Counted from the first letter of the stretch, positions 38,044 to 51,123 are shown. The stretch: 64,000 nt of DNA from Corynebacterium sp. Marseille-P3884 (GCF_017942225.1 NZ_JAGKSD010000002.1:154627-218626); one strand, 5' to 3'. Notes: generated from the letters alone by a model not told the origin. Numbers and translations: made by a program.

Positions 38044-39075
38044 CTATCCGAACATAGACCGCGCGGTCCGAATGCGGCGCTCAGGCACGCGTTTGAGGTT
38101 CTCCACCGCGTCGGCAAGCGGGACGAGCGTGATGTCCTCGCCGCGCAGCGCGACGGTCATACCGAAATTGCCCTCGTGCGCCGCGCGAGCCGCATGCACG
38201 CCGTAGCGGGTGGCCAGCACGCGGTCGTACGCCGTTGGGGTGCCGCCGCGCTGCGTGTGACCGAGCACCGTCGTGCGCACGTCGTAGCCCAGGCGGCGGT
38301 GAATCTCGTCGCCAATGATCTGGCCCATGCCCTTGAACGTCTTGTGGCCGAACTCGTCCTCTTCGCCAAGGCCCGCGTCCATCGTGCCTTCCTTCGGCAC
38401 TGCGCCCTCAGCCACGACGATGATGCCGTACTTCTCCCCCATCTGGAAGCGGCGTTCCATCGCCTTGCAGATGTCCTCGATATCGAAGGGGTCCTCCGGG
38501 ATGACCGTGTAGTGCGCGCCGCCGGCCATGCCCGCGTGCAGTGCGATCCATCCGACGTGGCGGCCCATCACCTCGACGATGAGGATTCGGTTGTGCGATT
38601 CCGCAGTGGTGTGCAGCCTGTCGATCGCGTCCGTGGCCACCGACACCGCGGTGTCGAAACCGAAGGTGTAGTCGGTGGCATTGACGTCATTGTCGATCGT
38701 CTTCGGCACGCCGACTACCGGAATGCCGTTGTCGGAGAGCCACTTCGCACCCTTGAGCGTTCCCTCGCCGCCGATCGGGATCAGCGCGTCGATGCCCGCG
38801 TCTGCGAGATTGCTCTTGATCTGGTCGATGCCCGCCTTGAACTTATCCGGGTGCAGGCGACCGGTGCCCAGAATCGTTCCGCCGCGCAACAGAATCGAGT
38901 CGATGAATGCATCGTCGTACAGGTCCTGGCGCAGGTCGTCCATGAGTCCCACCCAGCCGTCTTGATAACCGACGACAGTGGAACCGAACTCCGAGCTAGC
39001 GGTGCGGACAATGGCGCGGATGACAGCATTGAGACCGGGGCAATCGCCGCCGGAAGTGAGTGTGGCAAGACGCAT
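38044..39075 (-). CDS. pfkA: 6-Phosphofructokinase
   Basis: 343 residues from [18 protein letters not shown]. Group [46 protein letters not shown], and a C-terminal [14 protein letters not shown]. It combines Gly in GGEGT (ATP type) with Lys in PKTIDND (a residue seen in PPi types), the mixed pattern usual in actinobacteria; C. glutamicum PfkA uses ATP. The upstream in-frame extension lies antisense in the MFS gene and is not conserved. Confidence 0.96.
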   Translation of the reverse strand: MRLATLTSGGDCPGLNAVIRAIVRTASSEFGSTVVGYQDGWVGLMDDLRQDLYDDAFIDSILLRGGTILGTGRLHPDKFKAGIDQIKSNLADAGIDALIPIGGEGTLKGAKWLSDNGIPVVGVPKTIDNDVNATDYTFGFDTAVSVATDAIDRLHTTAESHNRILIVEVMGRHVGWIALHAGMAGGAHYTVIPEDPFDIEDICKAMERRFQMGEKYGIIVVAEGAVPKEGTMDAGLGEEDEFGHKTFKGMGQIIGDEIHRRLGYDVRTTVLGHTQRGGTPTAYDRVLATRYGVHAARAAHEGNFGMTVALRGEDITLVPLADAVENLKRVPERRIRTARSMFG

Positions 39076-39115
39076 GGGACCCAGATTAGCGTGATTGGGC
39101 GGTGCTGTCCGGCTC

Positions 39116-40435
39116 TCAGGCCGCAGCCGAGCTTCGGGCCCGCAACGGAACCGACGCGAGTGCGCCCACGAGCATCGCCCCGAGCGGCAGCGCCACTGCC
39201 CACCCGGCGGTGTCCGCGATCTCCCCACCGGCCAGCACCATGCCGACGAGCGCGACACCGAGCACGCTGCCCACCTGCCGCGCGGTGTTGTACAGCCCCG
39301 AGGCGGCGCCAGTCTGGTGCTCCGCGATGCCCCGCATAGTCACCGCCGCGTTCGGCGCCCACACGAAGGCCCCGCCGATGCCGAGCAGCGATGTGACGGC
39401 CATGAACCACCACACGCCCGCCGACGCCTCGATCAACGCGATCGCCAGCCCCAGGCCCGCCGCGCAGACCGTGAATCCGGCGATGCAGAGCTTGCCCGGG
39501 TCGCGTCTGTCCGTCAGGTACCCCGCGACTGGGGTGAGCACGAGCGCGAAGACCGACATCGGCGCGGTAATCAGACCGGAAGCCGTGGGAGATGCGCCAG
39601 CGACGGTCTGCAGCCAGTACATCAGCGGAATGAACATCGACGCGACGGTGAACCCCATCGCCGCCACACCCACCGCGCCGAGGGCGAACGACCGGTCGCG
39701 CAGAAGCTCCACCGGCAAGAAGCCGTGGTCCTCCCCGTTGCGCGCCGCCACAACGAGCGCCACAAGCGAGACCACGCCCAAGACGAGCACGATCCACTGC
39801 CCGAACTGGATGCCGTAGACCAAGCACCCGAGCCCGCCGAATGACAACAGCACAGGGACCAGGTACACCCGCTGCTGCCCCGCCGGGAGCTTCGGTAAGG
39901 CGGCAAGTCCCGCGACCAGAGCAGCGGCACCGAGAGCCGCTTGCACGACAAATGCCGCGCGCCAGCCGGAGAATTCCGCGATCGAGCCACCGGCTACCGG
40001 CCCGATGAGCGAAGCGACCGAGCCGATCACGCCCCACACAGCAAATGCGCGCCCCTGTTTATCCTCGCTGAAAACCCGCGGAATCAACCCGAAAGCTTGT
40101 GGCAGGAAGACCGCGGCACCGAAACCCTGCAGGCCACGCGCGGCGACGAGTGAGCCGAACGACCAGGAAGCACCCGCGAAGACGAGCGCGGCGACATAGA
40201 CCGCCAACCCGATCAGGAAGACCCGGCGCTGCCCGTAGGCGTCGCCGAGCCTGCCCGTCGCAGGCATGGGCGCCACGGTGCACAGGAGGTACATGCTGGT
40301 CAGCCACACCGCATCGCCGACGTCGAATGGCAGCAGCGGAGTGATCACGGGCATGAAGCCCTGATCGATCAGAACCAGAAAATACCCCGCAGCGAGCGCT
40401 GCAAGGGTATTCCAGGGATTAACGGCGGGCTTCAA
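39116..40435 (-). CDS. MFS transporter, DHA2-like drug exporter
   Basis: 439 residues, 12-14 membrane helices. [16 protein letters not shown] is the loop 2-3 motif A, and [20 protein letters not shown] with [17 protein letters not shown] resembles motif C of exporters. 17-base overlap with the end of gatA upstream, same strand, 40 bases before pfkA. Substrate unknown. Confidence 0.85.
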   Translation of the reverse strand: MKPAVNPWNTLAALAAGYFLVLIDQGFMPVITPLLPFDVGDAVWLTSMYLLCTVAPMPATGRLGDAYGQRRVFLIGLAVYVAALVFAGASWSFGSLVAARGLQGFGAAVFLPQAFGLIPRVFSEDKQGRAFAVWGVIGSVASLIGPVAGGSIAEFSGWRAAFVVQAALGAAALVAGLAALPKLPAGQQRVYLVPVLLSFGGLGCLVYGIQFGQWIVLVLGVVSLVALVVAARNGEDHGFLPVELLRDRSFALGAVGVAAMGFTVASMFIPLMYWLQTVAGASPTASGLITAPMSVFALVLTPVAGYLTDRRDPGKLCIAGFTVCAAGLGLAIALIEASAGVWWFMAVTSLLGIGGAFVWAPNAAVTMRGIAEHQTGAASGLYNTARQVGSVLGVALVGMVLAGGEIADTAGWAVALPLGAMLVGALASVPLRARSSAAA

Positions 40436-41900
40436 AAGCAGCAGCCACGCGGTAGAGACGCTCGTCGGCGAATGCTGGAGCGATGAGCTGCAGGCCGACC
40501 GGCAGACCCGTGTCGGTGGCGGTGCCCGCCGGAACGGACATGCCCGGCAGACCAGCCAGGTTCAGCGGCAGCGTGAACAGGTCGAAGTTGTACATCGCCA
40601 GCGGGTCGTCGACCTTGTCGCCGAGCTTGAACGCCGTGGTCGGCGTCGCCGGGCCGGCGATGATGTCCACCTGCTCGAAGGCCTTGGCGAAGTCCTGCGC
40701 CACGAGTGTGCGGATACGCTGCGCCTGCAGGTAGTACGCGTCGTAGTAGCCGACGGACAGGGCGTAGGTGCCCAGGATGACGCGGCGCTTGACCTCTTCA
40801 CCGAAGCCCTCGCCGCGGGTGAGCGCCATGACCTCCTCAGCGGAGTGCTTTCCGTCGTCACCGACGCGCTGGCCGTAACGCATGCCGTCGAAACGCGCGA
40901 GATTCGAACTGACCTCGGAGGTCTGGATCAGGTAGTACGCACCCATGACGTGGGCGAAATTCGGGCAATCGACCTCGACGATTTCCGCACCCTGGGATTC
41001 CAGTTGCGCAATCGCCTTATCGACGGCCTCTGCCACCCCACTCTGCGTTCCCTCGCCACCGAACTGCTTCACGCGTCCGACTTTGACACCGGACAGGTCG
41101 CCGGAGGCACCCTCGCGGGCCGCGGCGACGACCGGGCTGACCGGACGGTCGACGCTGGTGGCGTCGAATTCGTCGTGGCCAGCGATCACTTCGTGGAGCA
41201 GCGCGGTGTCGAGCACGTTATTCGCGCACGGGCCGCACTGGTCGAGCGAGGACGCATTGGCGATCATGCCATAGCGCGAGACCGCGCCGTAGGTCGGCTT
41301 CACGCCGACGGTGCCGGTCAGGGACGCCGGCTGGCGGATCGAACCGCCGGTGTCGGTGCCGATGCCCAGCGGGGCCTGGCCCGCAGCGAGCGCCGCCGCG
41401 GTGCCGCCGCCGGAACCACCCGGGGTGCGGTCCAGGTCGTGCGGGTTGCGGGTGACCTTGTAGGCCGAATTCTCCGTCGAGGAGCCCATGGCGAACTCAT
41501 CGAGGTTGGTCTTGCCCAAAATCGGGATGCCTGCCTCGCGGATCTTGGTCACGATCGTCGCGTCGTACGGGCTCATGTAGCCCTCGAGCATCTTCGACGC
41601 AGCCGTCGTCGGCGCGTCGGTGGTGACGAACAGGTCCTTCAGCGCCAGCGGCACACCGGCGAGCGGGGACGCCGGAGCTTCGCCAGCCTTCACAGCGGCG
41701 TCGACCTCGTCGGCCGTCTTCAGCGCTTCCTCTGCACCGACGTGGAGGAAGGCACCGATGGTCTCATCGGTCTCGGCAATGCGGTCCAAGAATGCCTGGG
41801 TGACCTCGCGGGAGGTCACCTCACCGGCCTGGATCTTCTCCGCCAGGACATGCGCCGGCAGACTGGTCAAGCCTTCGGCGGGAATGGTGTAGTCGGCCAT
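40419..41900 (-). CDS. gatA: Aspartyl/glutamyl-tRNA amidotransferase subunit A
   Basis: 493 residues, amidase signature family. Ser-cisSer-Lys machinery: Lys in [24 protein letters not shown] and [23 protein letters not shown]. Releases ammonia from glutamine for GatB. ATG overlaps the gatC stop by one base (TAATG). Confidence 0.97.
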   Translation of the reverse strand: MADYTIPAEGLTSLPAHVLAEKIQAGEVTSREVTQAFLDRIAETDETIGAFLHVGAEEALKTADEVDAAVKAGEAPASPLAGVPLALKDLFVTTDAPTTAASKMLEGYMSPYDATIVTKIREAGIPILGKTNLDEFAMGSSTENSAYKVTRNPHDLDRTPGGSGGGTAAALAAGQAPLGIGTDTGGSIRQPASLTGTVGVKPTYGAVSRYGMIANASSLDQCGPCANNVLDTALLHEVIAGHDEFDATSVDRPVSPVVAAAREGASGDLSGVKVGRVKQFGGEGTQSGVAEAVDKAIAQLESQGAEIVEVDCPNFAHVMGAYYLIQTSEVSSNLARFDGMRYGQRVGDDGKHSAEEVMALTRGEGFGEEVKRRVILGTYALSVGYYDAYYLQAQRIRTLVAQDFAKAFEQVDIIAGPATPTTAFKLGDKVDDPLAMYNFDLFTLPLNLAGLPGMSVPAGTATDTGLPVGLQLIAPAFADERLYRVAAAFEARR

Positions 41901-42208
41901 TAGTCTTCCTCCCCCAGGATCTGCGGAACCATGAAGCGGTCATCCTCCACCTCGGGCGCCTGGTCGAGGGCCTGCGCCTGGGTGAGGGTGGTGCGCTGGA
42001 CGTCGTCACGCATTGCCGCTTCCACGCTGTGCGGGTGACTCATCGGCTCAACGCCTTCGGTGTCCACTGCCTGCACTGCGGAGACGGCCTCCACGATGGT
42101 GTCCAGCTGTCCTGCCAGCTGGTCCAGCTCCTCGTCGCTGACGGCGATGCGCGCCAACCGCGCGATGCCTGCGACCTCCTCGCGGGAGATTCCTGAGGCT
42201 TCAGCCAC
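41900..42208 (-). CDS. gatC: Aspartyl/glutamyl-tRNA amidotransferase subunit C
   Basis: 102 residues, GTG start with AAGGTGGG upstream. GatC helices: [43 protein letters not shown], and the C-terminal [13 protein letters not shown]. Stabilises GatA. First gene of the gatC-gatA run. Confidence 0.95.
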   Translation of the reverse strand: MAEASGISREEVAGIARLARIAVSDEELDQLAGQLDTIVEAVSAVQAVDTEGVEPMSHPHSVEAAMRDDVQRTTLTQAQALDQAPEVEDDRFMVPQILGEED

Positions 42209-42275
42209 GTTGTCCCACCTTCTTCAATCCTCGGGTTGCGGTTAACGCGCCTTATCTTACGTCACGCCACGAGAC

Positions 42276-43415
42276 TTACCCGCGAGCGGTAAGACGCACC
42301 GGTAGCGATGCCCAGCCGCCCACCGGATGGATCTCGCGCTCTCCCTCGCCCGCGCGGGAAAGCTCCACTGCTGCGCACAATTCCTCGGTGAATGCCTGCA
42401 GCTCAATCACCGACAGTTCCTTGCCGGGGCACGCGTGCGGGCCGGCGCCCCACACTAGGTTCTGCGCGGCGTTCGCGTCCGGGTCGAAGCCGTCGACGTC
42501 GGCGAAGGTGTCCGAGTCGCGGTTGGCGGCCGTCCAGTGAATGCGCACCTTCTGCCCCTCGGGCAGCTCGACATCGCCGAGGGAGACCGGGCACGTGGTG
42601 ACGCGACGGTTGCTCACGAACGGGGAATCCGCGCGCAGGATCTCGTCGGCGATCGCCGTGAACTCAGCACGGGAGACACCCTGGGACAAACGGTCCTTCA
42701 GCTCTGGGTGCTCAATCAGCGCCTCGATAATGACGCCAATGCAATACGCCATGGAGCTCAGATCACCGGCCGTCCAGTTACGCAGCACGGAGACAATCTC
42801 TTCGAATTCCAGCGGGCGGCCAAGACTCTCGTCGCGCACGAGGTGCGACGTGACCGAATCATCGGGGTTGTCGAGCAAAGGCTCCACGACAGAGCGGATG
42901 ATGTCGTCGAAACGCTCCGCGACCGCGGCAGTGCGCTCAAGCTGTCCGGATCGCGTCGCCGCGTTATTGTCCGCGACCCACGCGACGAGCACGTCGTTGA
43001 TGTCTTCCGGCCAGCCCAGCCACGCCGTCATCGCGCGCACGGCGTACTGCGCGCCGATATCGCCGACCGCGTCGACGGAATCTTTCGCAGCCGCGTCGCG
43101 GACGATCTCACGGGCCAGCTCACGGAAGTCCGGTTCGAGGTGCTCGACTGCCGGCGCGTCGAGGTATTGCTCGATCATCGCGCGGACCTTGGTGTGCTCC
43201 TCACCGTCAAGGCCATTGGGCAGCTGCATGAAGCGCGACACTGCGGAGGAATAGCGCTGCGGGTCCTCGGCCACCTCGCGGGCAAGATCGTGTCCGGCGA
43301 CGACGACCTCGTCACCGTCCTTTGCCACCTTCGTTCCGCCCCGGAGAAGATTGTCTCCGTAAGTCCGGGGTTCAGTCCCTGCAAGTGAGGTTTCTAGCAG
43401 TTCATCGGTATGCAA
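42276..43415 (-). CDS. Cytochrome P450
   Basis: 379 residues. Heme-binding loop WGAGPHACPGKEL near 325 with the Cys ligand; ExxR motif ADEILR. The I-helix reads NWTAGDLSSMA, without the usual acid-Thr pair, which points to unusual oxygen activation or a non-standard reaction. The start is TTG at 43415, supported by a perfect AGGAGG 6 bases upstream. No ferredoxin or reductase gene is adjacent. Substrate unknown. Confidence 0.88.
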   Translation of the reverse strand: MHTDELLETSLAGTEPRTYGDNLLRGGTKVAKDGDEVVVAGHDLAREVAEDPQRYSSAVSRFMQLPNGLDGEEHTKVRAMIEQYLDAPAVEHLEPDFRELAREIVRDAAAKDSVDAVGDIGAQYAVRAMTAWLGWPEDINDVLVAWVADNNAATRSGQLERTAAVAERFDDIIRSVVEPLLDNPDDSVTSHLVRDESLGRPLEFEEIVSVLRNWTAGDLSSMAYCIGVIIEALIEHPELKDRLSQGVSRAEFTAIADEILRADSPFVSNRRVTTCPVSLGDVELPEGQKVRIHWTAANRDSDTFADVDGFDPDANAAQNLVWGAGPHACPGKELSVIELQAFTEELCAAVELSRAGEGEREIHPVGGWASLPVRLTARG

Positions 43416-43484
43416 TTTCTGCCTCCTATCGAAAGTGCGTTCAGTCCGTCACCCGATGGTACGCCCGCGCCCGGTACCCCTCAT

Positions 43485-43500
43485 TGCTATAAATAGGGCC
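43485..43500 (+). promoter_or_regulatory. -10 box of the ACT-domain gene, leaderless start
   Basis: TATAAAT lies 7-8 bases before the ATG at 43501 and no ribosome-binding site is present, so transcription probably begins at the start codon. Confidence 0.5.
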
Positions 43501-44175
43501 ATGTCCTACCTGATCCGCGTCGTCCTCCCCGACACCCCCGGCAGTCTCGGCGAGCTCGCCGAGGCCTTCGGCATGCTCGACGCGAATATCAAGTCCGTCG
43601 ACATCGTTGAAACGACCTTTGCCGACGAAAAAGCGGTGGTAACAGACGATATCGTGGTCGAGCTGCCCACCGGAACCATGGTCGATTCGCTCATCACCGC
43701 CGCCGCGTCCGTCGATGGCGTCGAGGTCGATTCGATCCGCCCGTTCACCGGCCGCGTCGACCGTCGCGAGCAAGTACAGATGCTCGCCCGCGTCGCCAAC
43801 CAGGTCCGCGACCTTCCCGCCGCAATGCAGGAGCTCGTCTCCGTCATGCCCCTTGCCTTGACTTCCTCGTGGGCCATCGTCTTGCGCGACACAGGTGAAG
43901 GCAGCGAGCGCGTCGCCGCATCCCAGGCAGCCCCGGGAGACGACGGTTCCGCGCCCGTGCTTATCGACGTCTCCGAGGCCCGCATCCTCCGCGACGACAC
44001 CGACACGTGGGTACCCGAATCCTGGTGGATGCTCGATTCCACCTTGGCCGTCACTCCCCTGGCCACGACCGGCCTATACATGGTGGTCGGCCGCACCGGC
44101 GGACCTGACTTCCTCGCCTCCGAGGTCACCCACATCGGCGACCTTGGCGCCATTGTCGGTGCTCTCGTCCGGTAG
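43501..44175 (+). CDS. ACT-domain amino-acid-binding protein
   Basis: 224 residues from MSYLIRVVLPDTPGSLGELA. ACT domain at 3-75 (PDTPGSLG, LDANIKSVDIVE), followed by a second domain of about 140 residues containing DTWVPESWWML and the C-terminal LASEVTHIGDLGAIVGALV. Probably a regulatory ligand-binding protein. I expect it to sit next to ligA in relatives; here its 3' end is repeated as a decayed copy at 44890-45015. Confidence 0.75.
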   Translation: MSYLIRVVLPDTPGSLGELAEAFGMLDANIKSVDIVETTFADEKAVVTDDIVVELPTGTMVDSLITAAASVDGVEVDSIRPFTGRVDRREQVQMLARVANQVRDLPAAMQELVSVMPLALTSSWAIVLRDTGEGSERVAASQAAPGDDGSAPVLIDVSEARILRDDTDTWVPESWWMLDSTLAVTPLATTGLYMVVGRTGGPDFLASEVTHIGDLGAIVGALVR

Positions 44176-44293
44176 AAGTCGCGAGAGCTACCGCATCCAT
44201 CTGTAATTTTCGCCCGCGGTGACCGGCCGTTCATGCTTACTATGGACAGGGAAACTCTCTCCCCCAAACACACCTCACACCATGGAGTCGAAA

Positions 44294-44602
44294 ATGCGCA
44301 CCAGCTTCGCCACCCTTGTCATCGTCGCTGCTCCCCTCCTCACACTGACCGGCTGCTCGTTCACACAGTCCATTGACCAGGCGGAGGTCGAAACCCAGAT
44401 TTCCGATAGCCTCGAGGAGCAAGTCGGCCAGCGCCCTGATTCCGTCGAGTGCCCGGGCGATCTCGATGGCGAGGTTGGCGCCACGATGCGCTGTACGCTG
44501 ACCGCCGGAGACACGAAGTTCGGTGTCGGCGTTGAGGTCACCAGCGTCGAGGGCAACAATGCGAAATTCGACATCAAGGTCGACGACCAGCCGATGCAGT
44601 AG
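44294..44602 (+). CDS. DUF4333-type lipoprotein
   Basis: 102 residues. Lipobox LTLTGCS (Cys 20), then one DUF4333-like domain: an amphipathic helix (QISDSLEEQVGQRP), SVECPGDLDGEVGATMRCTL with two Cys, and a short beta sheet. GGAG at 44284-44287 sets the ATG at 44294 rather than the one at 44282. It lies between the ACT gene and the ligA fragment and may have arrived with the inserted DNA. Confidence 0.75.
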   Translation: MRTSFATLVIVAAPLLTLTGCSFTQSIDQAEVETQISDSLEEQVGQRPDSVECPGDLDGEVGATMRCTLTAGDTKFGVGVEVTSVEGNNAKFDIKVDDQPMQ

Positions 44603-44616
44603 CAGCCCGGCTCGTT

Positions 44617-45015
<399 letters not shown>

Positions 45016-45057
45016 GCCCGCACCCCCCGGGAGCCACCGCCCCACACAAGCGATTTC

Positions 45058-45080
45058 AAAGCGCGCTCCGGCGCGCTTTT
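45058..45080 (+). terminator. Rho-independent terminator following the ACT-gene fragment
   Basis: AGCGCGC (45060-45066), loop TCCG, GCGCGCT (45071-45077), then TTTT. Probably the original terminator of the donor ACT gene. Confidence 0.88.
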
Positions 45081-45112
45081 TATTGCCCCGACACCGAGCA
45101 GTTCAAGAATCC

Positions 45113-45139
45113 TCGACAATTGCAACAATATTTTATAAT
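45113..45139 (+). promoter_or_regulatory. Promoter of the HTH-hydrolase-membrane operon
   Basis: TCGACA (45113-45118), 15-base spacer, then a perfect TATAAT (45134-45139). The GTG start of the first gene is 10 bases further and has no ribosome-binding site, so the transcript is probably leaderless. The surrounding AT-rich stretch stands out from the GC-rich genome. Confidence 0.7.
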
Positions 45140-45148
45140 CTTGGAATT

Positions 45149-45721
45149 GTGGACCAGCAGACTTCTAAACTGACTCAAACTTATTCCAGTTTCTTGGAAC
45201 GGCTAGGAGCTCTCGAAGGGCGCGTCGCGGCCTTGGAATCCCAAGCGTCATCGTCCGGCGGCACCTCCCCGCTCACCCGCACCACCGGCGAGTACTGGAT
45301 CGTCGACGGAGTGGAGGCGTCCCGGCCGCAATCTGGAGCGCAGGCAGGAGCAGACAATGAGCCAGACAATGGCGCACTCGTCTTCGGTGGTTCCGTCCGT
45401 ATCAACGGCCGCGAATACGCGTACCAGTGGCAGCGCGAAACTGATTATCTGCTGGACCACGAATGGGACGAATACACCGAGCGGATCGCCGCTATCGCGC
45501 ACCCTATCCGCGGAGCGATCCTCCGCCGGCTCCTCACCAAACCTGCGTCAGTCGCAGAACTCGTGGAGGAAGCAATCGTTTCTTCTACCGGCACCGGCTA
45601 CCACCACCTTGGGGCCCTTCAGGACGCGGGGTGGGTCGCCAAGCTCAACGGCCACTTCGAGGTGCGCCCCGCCCGCGTCGTCCCACTGTTGACCATCATC
45701 GCAGCAGGAGAAGATCACTAA
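45149..45721 (+). CDS. Winged-helix (ArsR-like) regulator
   Basis: 190 residues, GTG start. An N-terminal coiled-coil-like helix (FLERLGALEGRVAALESQ), a beta-rich middle (YWIVDGVEAS, ALVFGGSVRINGREYAYQW) and a C-terminal winged helix at about 110-185: EYTERIAAIAHPIRGAILRRLLTKPASVAELVE…GTGYHHLGALQDAGWVAKLNGHFEV, with the ArsR-type wing. The stop overlaps the serine hydrolase ATG by one base. Likely local regulator of the operon; the middle domain may sense the signal. No metal-binding Cys pair. Confidence 0.75.
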   Translation: MDQQTSKLTQTYSSFLERLGALEGRVAALESQASSSGGTSPLTRTTGEYWIVDGVEASRPQSGAQAGADNEPDNGALVFGGSVRINGREYAYQWQRETDYLLDHEWDEYTERIAAIAHPIRGAILRRLLTKPASVAELVEEAIVSSTGTGYHHLGALQDAGWVAKLNGHFEVRPARVVPLLTIIAAGEDH

Positions 45722-46776
45722 TGACCACGAAGCAGAACACCCGCAACCAGCAAAGGCGTTTCGGTCCTACCGCACTCATCGTCGCCGGGGTCGCCGCTCT
45801 CTCGACACTTTCATTGCTCATCGCATTCGGGCCCCGCCCCATCGCGTTGGCGACGCAGCATACCGGCGAGGAAGAAATCTCCACGCTACTTGAATCAGGC
45901 GCCGACCCAGGCTCCAACGAGCTCGCCGCTTTCGTCAGCGAAGACGGGGAGGTCCGCTTCGGCGGGCTGGGTGCAGACGAGAACACTGAGTTTGAAATCG
46001 GCTCTCTCACCAAGACATTCAACGGCGAACTCGCCCGCCAGCAGATCGAGGCTGGCACTCTGCGCCTCGACACTCAAGTCCAAGACATTATTGACGCCGC
46101 CGGCACGCCCATTGCTGATGTCACCCTCGAAGAGCTTCTCAACCACACATCCGGATTGTCGCGGCTCGAAAGCATTGGTCTCCCGCAGTTCCTCTCCATG
46201 ATGGTGCGCGACGGCGGGAACCCGTACCGCGGAGATACCCCAGAGGATATTTTCGCTGCTGCCACTAATCCGAAGTTGAAGCTAAAGGGCCGCGGCGAGG
46301 AGAACTACTCCAATTTCGGCCATGCGCTGCTCGGTCAGTTGCTCGCCAAGAACGCAGGTATGAGCTATGACGAGCTCCTTCGCACGAAGATCCTCGAACC
46401 CGCCGGCATGACTTCGACGTTCCTCGCCTTGCCCGGAACCGCCGACGGTCATCCGCAAGGACTCACTTTGGCCGGCCGTCCCGCGGAACGGTGGGAAATG
46501 AATGGCTGGGCGCCCGCTGGCGCGATTCGCTCCACTGCCAAGGACATCGCGAAATACGTCGACTGGATCTCCGCGCACGGTGGCCCGGATCTCGGCTGGG
46601 CTGAGTTGGAGGACGACGGAACGGCATACACCTTCCACAACGGCGGCACCGGGGGCTACAGCACGATGCTCGTCTGGGACCCGGCGAATCCCCGGCGCGC
46701 CGCCTTCGTGGCCAATTCCAGCGAAGCAAGCGTCGACGACCTCGGCATCAAACTGTTGAAAGGAACCCAGCGATGA
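45721..46776 (+). CDS. Membrane-anchored serine hydrolase, beta-lactamase/transpeptidase-like
   Basis: 351 residues. N-terminal membrane anchor (about 16-45), then a class C-type penicillin-binding fold: catalytic SLTK in IGSLTKTFNGELARQQIE, EELLNHTSGLSRL, YSN in GEENYSNFGHALLGQLL (Tyr-x-Asn) and HNGGTGGY as the third motif. All catalytic residues are present. Family members include DD-peptidases, esterases and beta-lactamases; the substrate cannot be told. Overlaps the regulator by 1 base and the next gene by 4. Confidence 0.85.
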   Translation: MTTKQNTRNQQRRFGPTALIVAGVAALSTLSLLIAFGPRPIALATQHTGEEEISTLLESGADPGSNELAAFVSEDGEVRFGGLGADENTEFEIGSLTKTFNGELARQQIEAGTLRLDTQVQDIIDAAGTPIADVTLEELLNHTSGLSRLESIGLPQFLSMMVRDGGNPYRGDTPEDIFAAATNPKLKLKGRGEENYSNFGHALLGQLLAKNAGMSYDELLRTKILEPAGMTSTFLALPGTADGHPQGLTLAGRPAERWEMNGWAPAGAIRSTAKDIAKYVDWISAHGGPDLGWAELEDDGTAYTFHNGGTGGYSTMLVWDPANPRRAAFVANSSEASVDDLGIKLLKGTQR

Positions 46777-47012
46777 TCAATTTGCTACTCACGATCGCTA
46801 TTCTCGCGCTCGCAACGTTCACTGCGGTGCGCGGAGTGCGCTCCCCCATTGTCGGGCTTATCGACGCCGTCTTCACCGTCCTCATCGTCTTCCTCCTGGC
46901 CCGCGGAATGAGCTGGAATACCGACCTGCCTATATTTGCGTGGTGGTTGCTCGCTCTCTGGGGCGCAGCCCTCGTCGGCTTCCAGGCCGCCCGTGTGGCG
47001 GCACGCTCCTAG
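46773..47012 (+). CDS. Small two- or three-helix membrane protein
   Basis: 79 residues, almost entirely hydrophobic: helices at about 1-15, 25-48 (SPIVGLIDAVFTVLIVFLLARG) and 55-75 (FAWWLLALWGAALVGFQAARV). ATGA overlap with the serine hydrolase gene indicates co-translation, so it may anchor or modulate that enzyme. Family not recognised. Confidence 0.7.
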   Translation: MINLLLTIAILALATFTAVRGVRSPIVGLIDAVFTVLIVFLLARGMSWNTDLPIFAWWLLALWGAALVGFQAARVAARS

Positions 47013-47052
47013 AGCACCGGTGAGCGCCGCACCAGCTAAACGCGGTTGCCCA

Positions 47053-49882
<2,830 letters not shown>

Positions 49883-49890
49883 GACCACAG

Positions 49891-49920
49891 TGTGAACGTT
49901 GCCGTTGGGTCAAGGTCAAG
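49891..49920 (-). promoter_or_regulatory. Probable MerR-type promoter/operator of the TipA-like gene
   Basis: On the regulator strand, CTTGACCTTGACCCAACGGC precedes the start by about 20 bases: a TTGACC -35 element repeated, as in promoters activated by TipA-like proteins, with a diffuse dyad around the spacer. Indicates autoregulation; inferred from pattern only. Confidence 0.4.
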
Positions 49921-49964
49921 CGCTCGCGCAAAAACGTGTCGCCGCGCTCATTAGAATGAACCCC

Positions 49965-50642
49965 ATGCCTACTTTCGACGCCTCGCGGATGCTCTCCTTC
50001 GACCTGGAGACCACCTCGGCGAACCCGCGGGAGGCACGCATTGTGACCTCAGCGCTCGTGCGTATCGACGGCCGCGATGTCACCGCCACCGAGCACCTCG
50101 CCGACCCCGGCGTGGAGATCCCGGAGCAAGCCGCCGCGATTCACGGCATCTCAACGGAAAAGGCTCGCGCCGAAGGCCGACCGCACGATGACGTGCTGCG
50201 CGAGACCGTCGAGACGATCAAGCAGGCGTGGGACGACGGCTTCACCCTGATCGTGTTCAACGCGCCCTACGACCTGACTGTGCTGCGCGCGCTCACGGGC
50301 GATTTCACCGTGACCGGGCCCGTCTACGACCCGCTGCTCATCGATCGCGCGATGGACCGCTACCGCAAAGGCGGCAAGCGCAACCTCGGTGCTTTGTCCG
50401 AGTTCTACGGCGTCCAGCTGGAAAACGCCCACGAAGCGACCTCCGACGCGATGGCCGCCGCGCGCATCGCGTGGAAGCAGGTCAAGAAAGTCTGGCCAGA
50501 ACTATCCGCGAAAGAGCTCGACGAGCTCATGGAATTCCAGGCCGTCAAACACTTCGAAATTCAGACGGATTTCCGCAAATACTGCGAGTCCCGCGGCCGC
50601 GACACATCGAGCATCACGACCGCCTGGCCGATGATCAGCTAG
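49965..50642 (+). CDS. DEDDh 3'-5' exonuclease (DnaQ/epsilon-like)
   Basis: 225 residues from MPTFDASRM. Exo I SFDLETTS, Exo II NAPYDLTVL and Exo III HEATSDAMAAARI give the four acidic residues and catalytic His of DEDDh nucleases. TAGAAT ends 6 bases before the ATG, so the message is probably leaderless. Acts on DNA or RNA 3' ends; a free-standing proofreading-type exonuclease. Convergent with the next gene, 4 bases apart. Confidence 0.9.
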   Translation: MPTFDASRMLSFDLETTSANPREARIVTSALVRIDGRDVTATEHLADPGVEIPEQAAAIHGISTEKARAEGRPHDDVLRETVETIKQAWDDGFTLIVFNAPYDLTVLRALTGDFTVTGPVYDPLLIDRAMDRYRKGGKRNLGALSEFYGVQLENAHEATSDAMAAARIAWKQVKKVWPELSAKELDELMEFQAVKHFEIQTDFRKYCESRGRDTSSITTAWPMIS

Positions 50643-50646
50643 CTGG

Positions 50647-51021
50647 CTACAGCTGATACTTCTGCTTCACCTCGCCGACGAATTGGCTAAGGCCCTTTTT
50701 ATCCCAACCGGCGTCGAGCGAATGCGCGGTGCCGTCGTGGGTGCGTACCGTCATCTCACCTTTCGATTCATCGAAGTCAAGACGCGCGATCTGGCCTAGC
50801 GGAATGGTCTGGGTTTTCTCGCCCACACCGAACACCAAGTCATCTCCTTCGATGGCCGCCCGGTGCTTCTGCGCCAACGCCAATGCGATGGCCAAGCCAA
50901 ACATAAGACCGAGGGGGATGCCCATGGCCACGTTCTTGAAGACCAAAGACATGGGAGCGCCGAATGCTACAGCGAAACACAGGATGTAGTACCACTGAAT
51001 TTGGTTATGCTCCCACTTCAT
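50647..51021 (-). CDS. Small membrane protein with PH-like C-terminal domain (paralogue 1)
   Basis: 124 residues: two membrane helices (about 10-50), then a beta domain (HRAAIEGDDLVFGVGEKTQTIPLGQIARLDFDE…LSQFVGEVKQKY). Layout and several positions match the protein at 51124-51522, 100 bases upstream on the same strand. Function unknown. Confidence 0.65.
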   Translation of the reverse strand: MKWEHNQIQWYYILCFAVAFGAPMSLVFKNVAMGIPLGLMFGLAIALALAQKHRAAIEGDDLVFGVGEKTQTIPLGQIARLDFDESKGEMTVRTHDGTAHSLDAGWDKKGLSQFVGEVKQKYQL

Positions 51022-51123
51022 GCCAGCCCCTTTGTCTCAAATAATGCGTGGCACTTAGCGTAGCGAAAGTTCTGAACCCATGCCCTCCGTGTCCGGGGCG
51101 GATAGGCCATCGCGCACTCAGTG

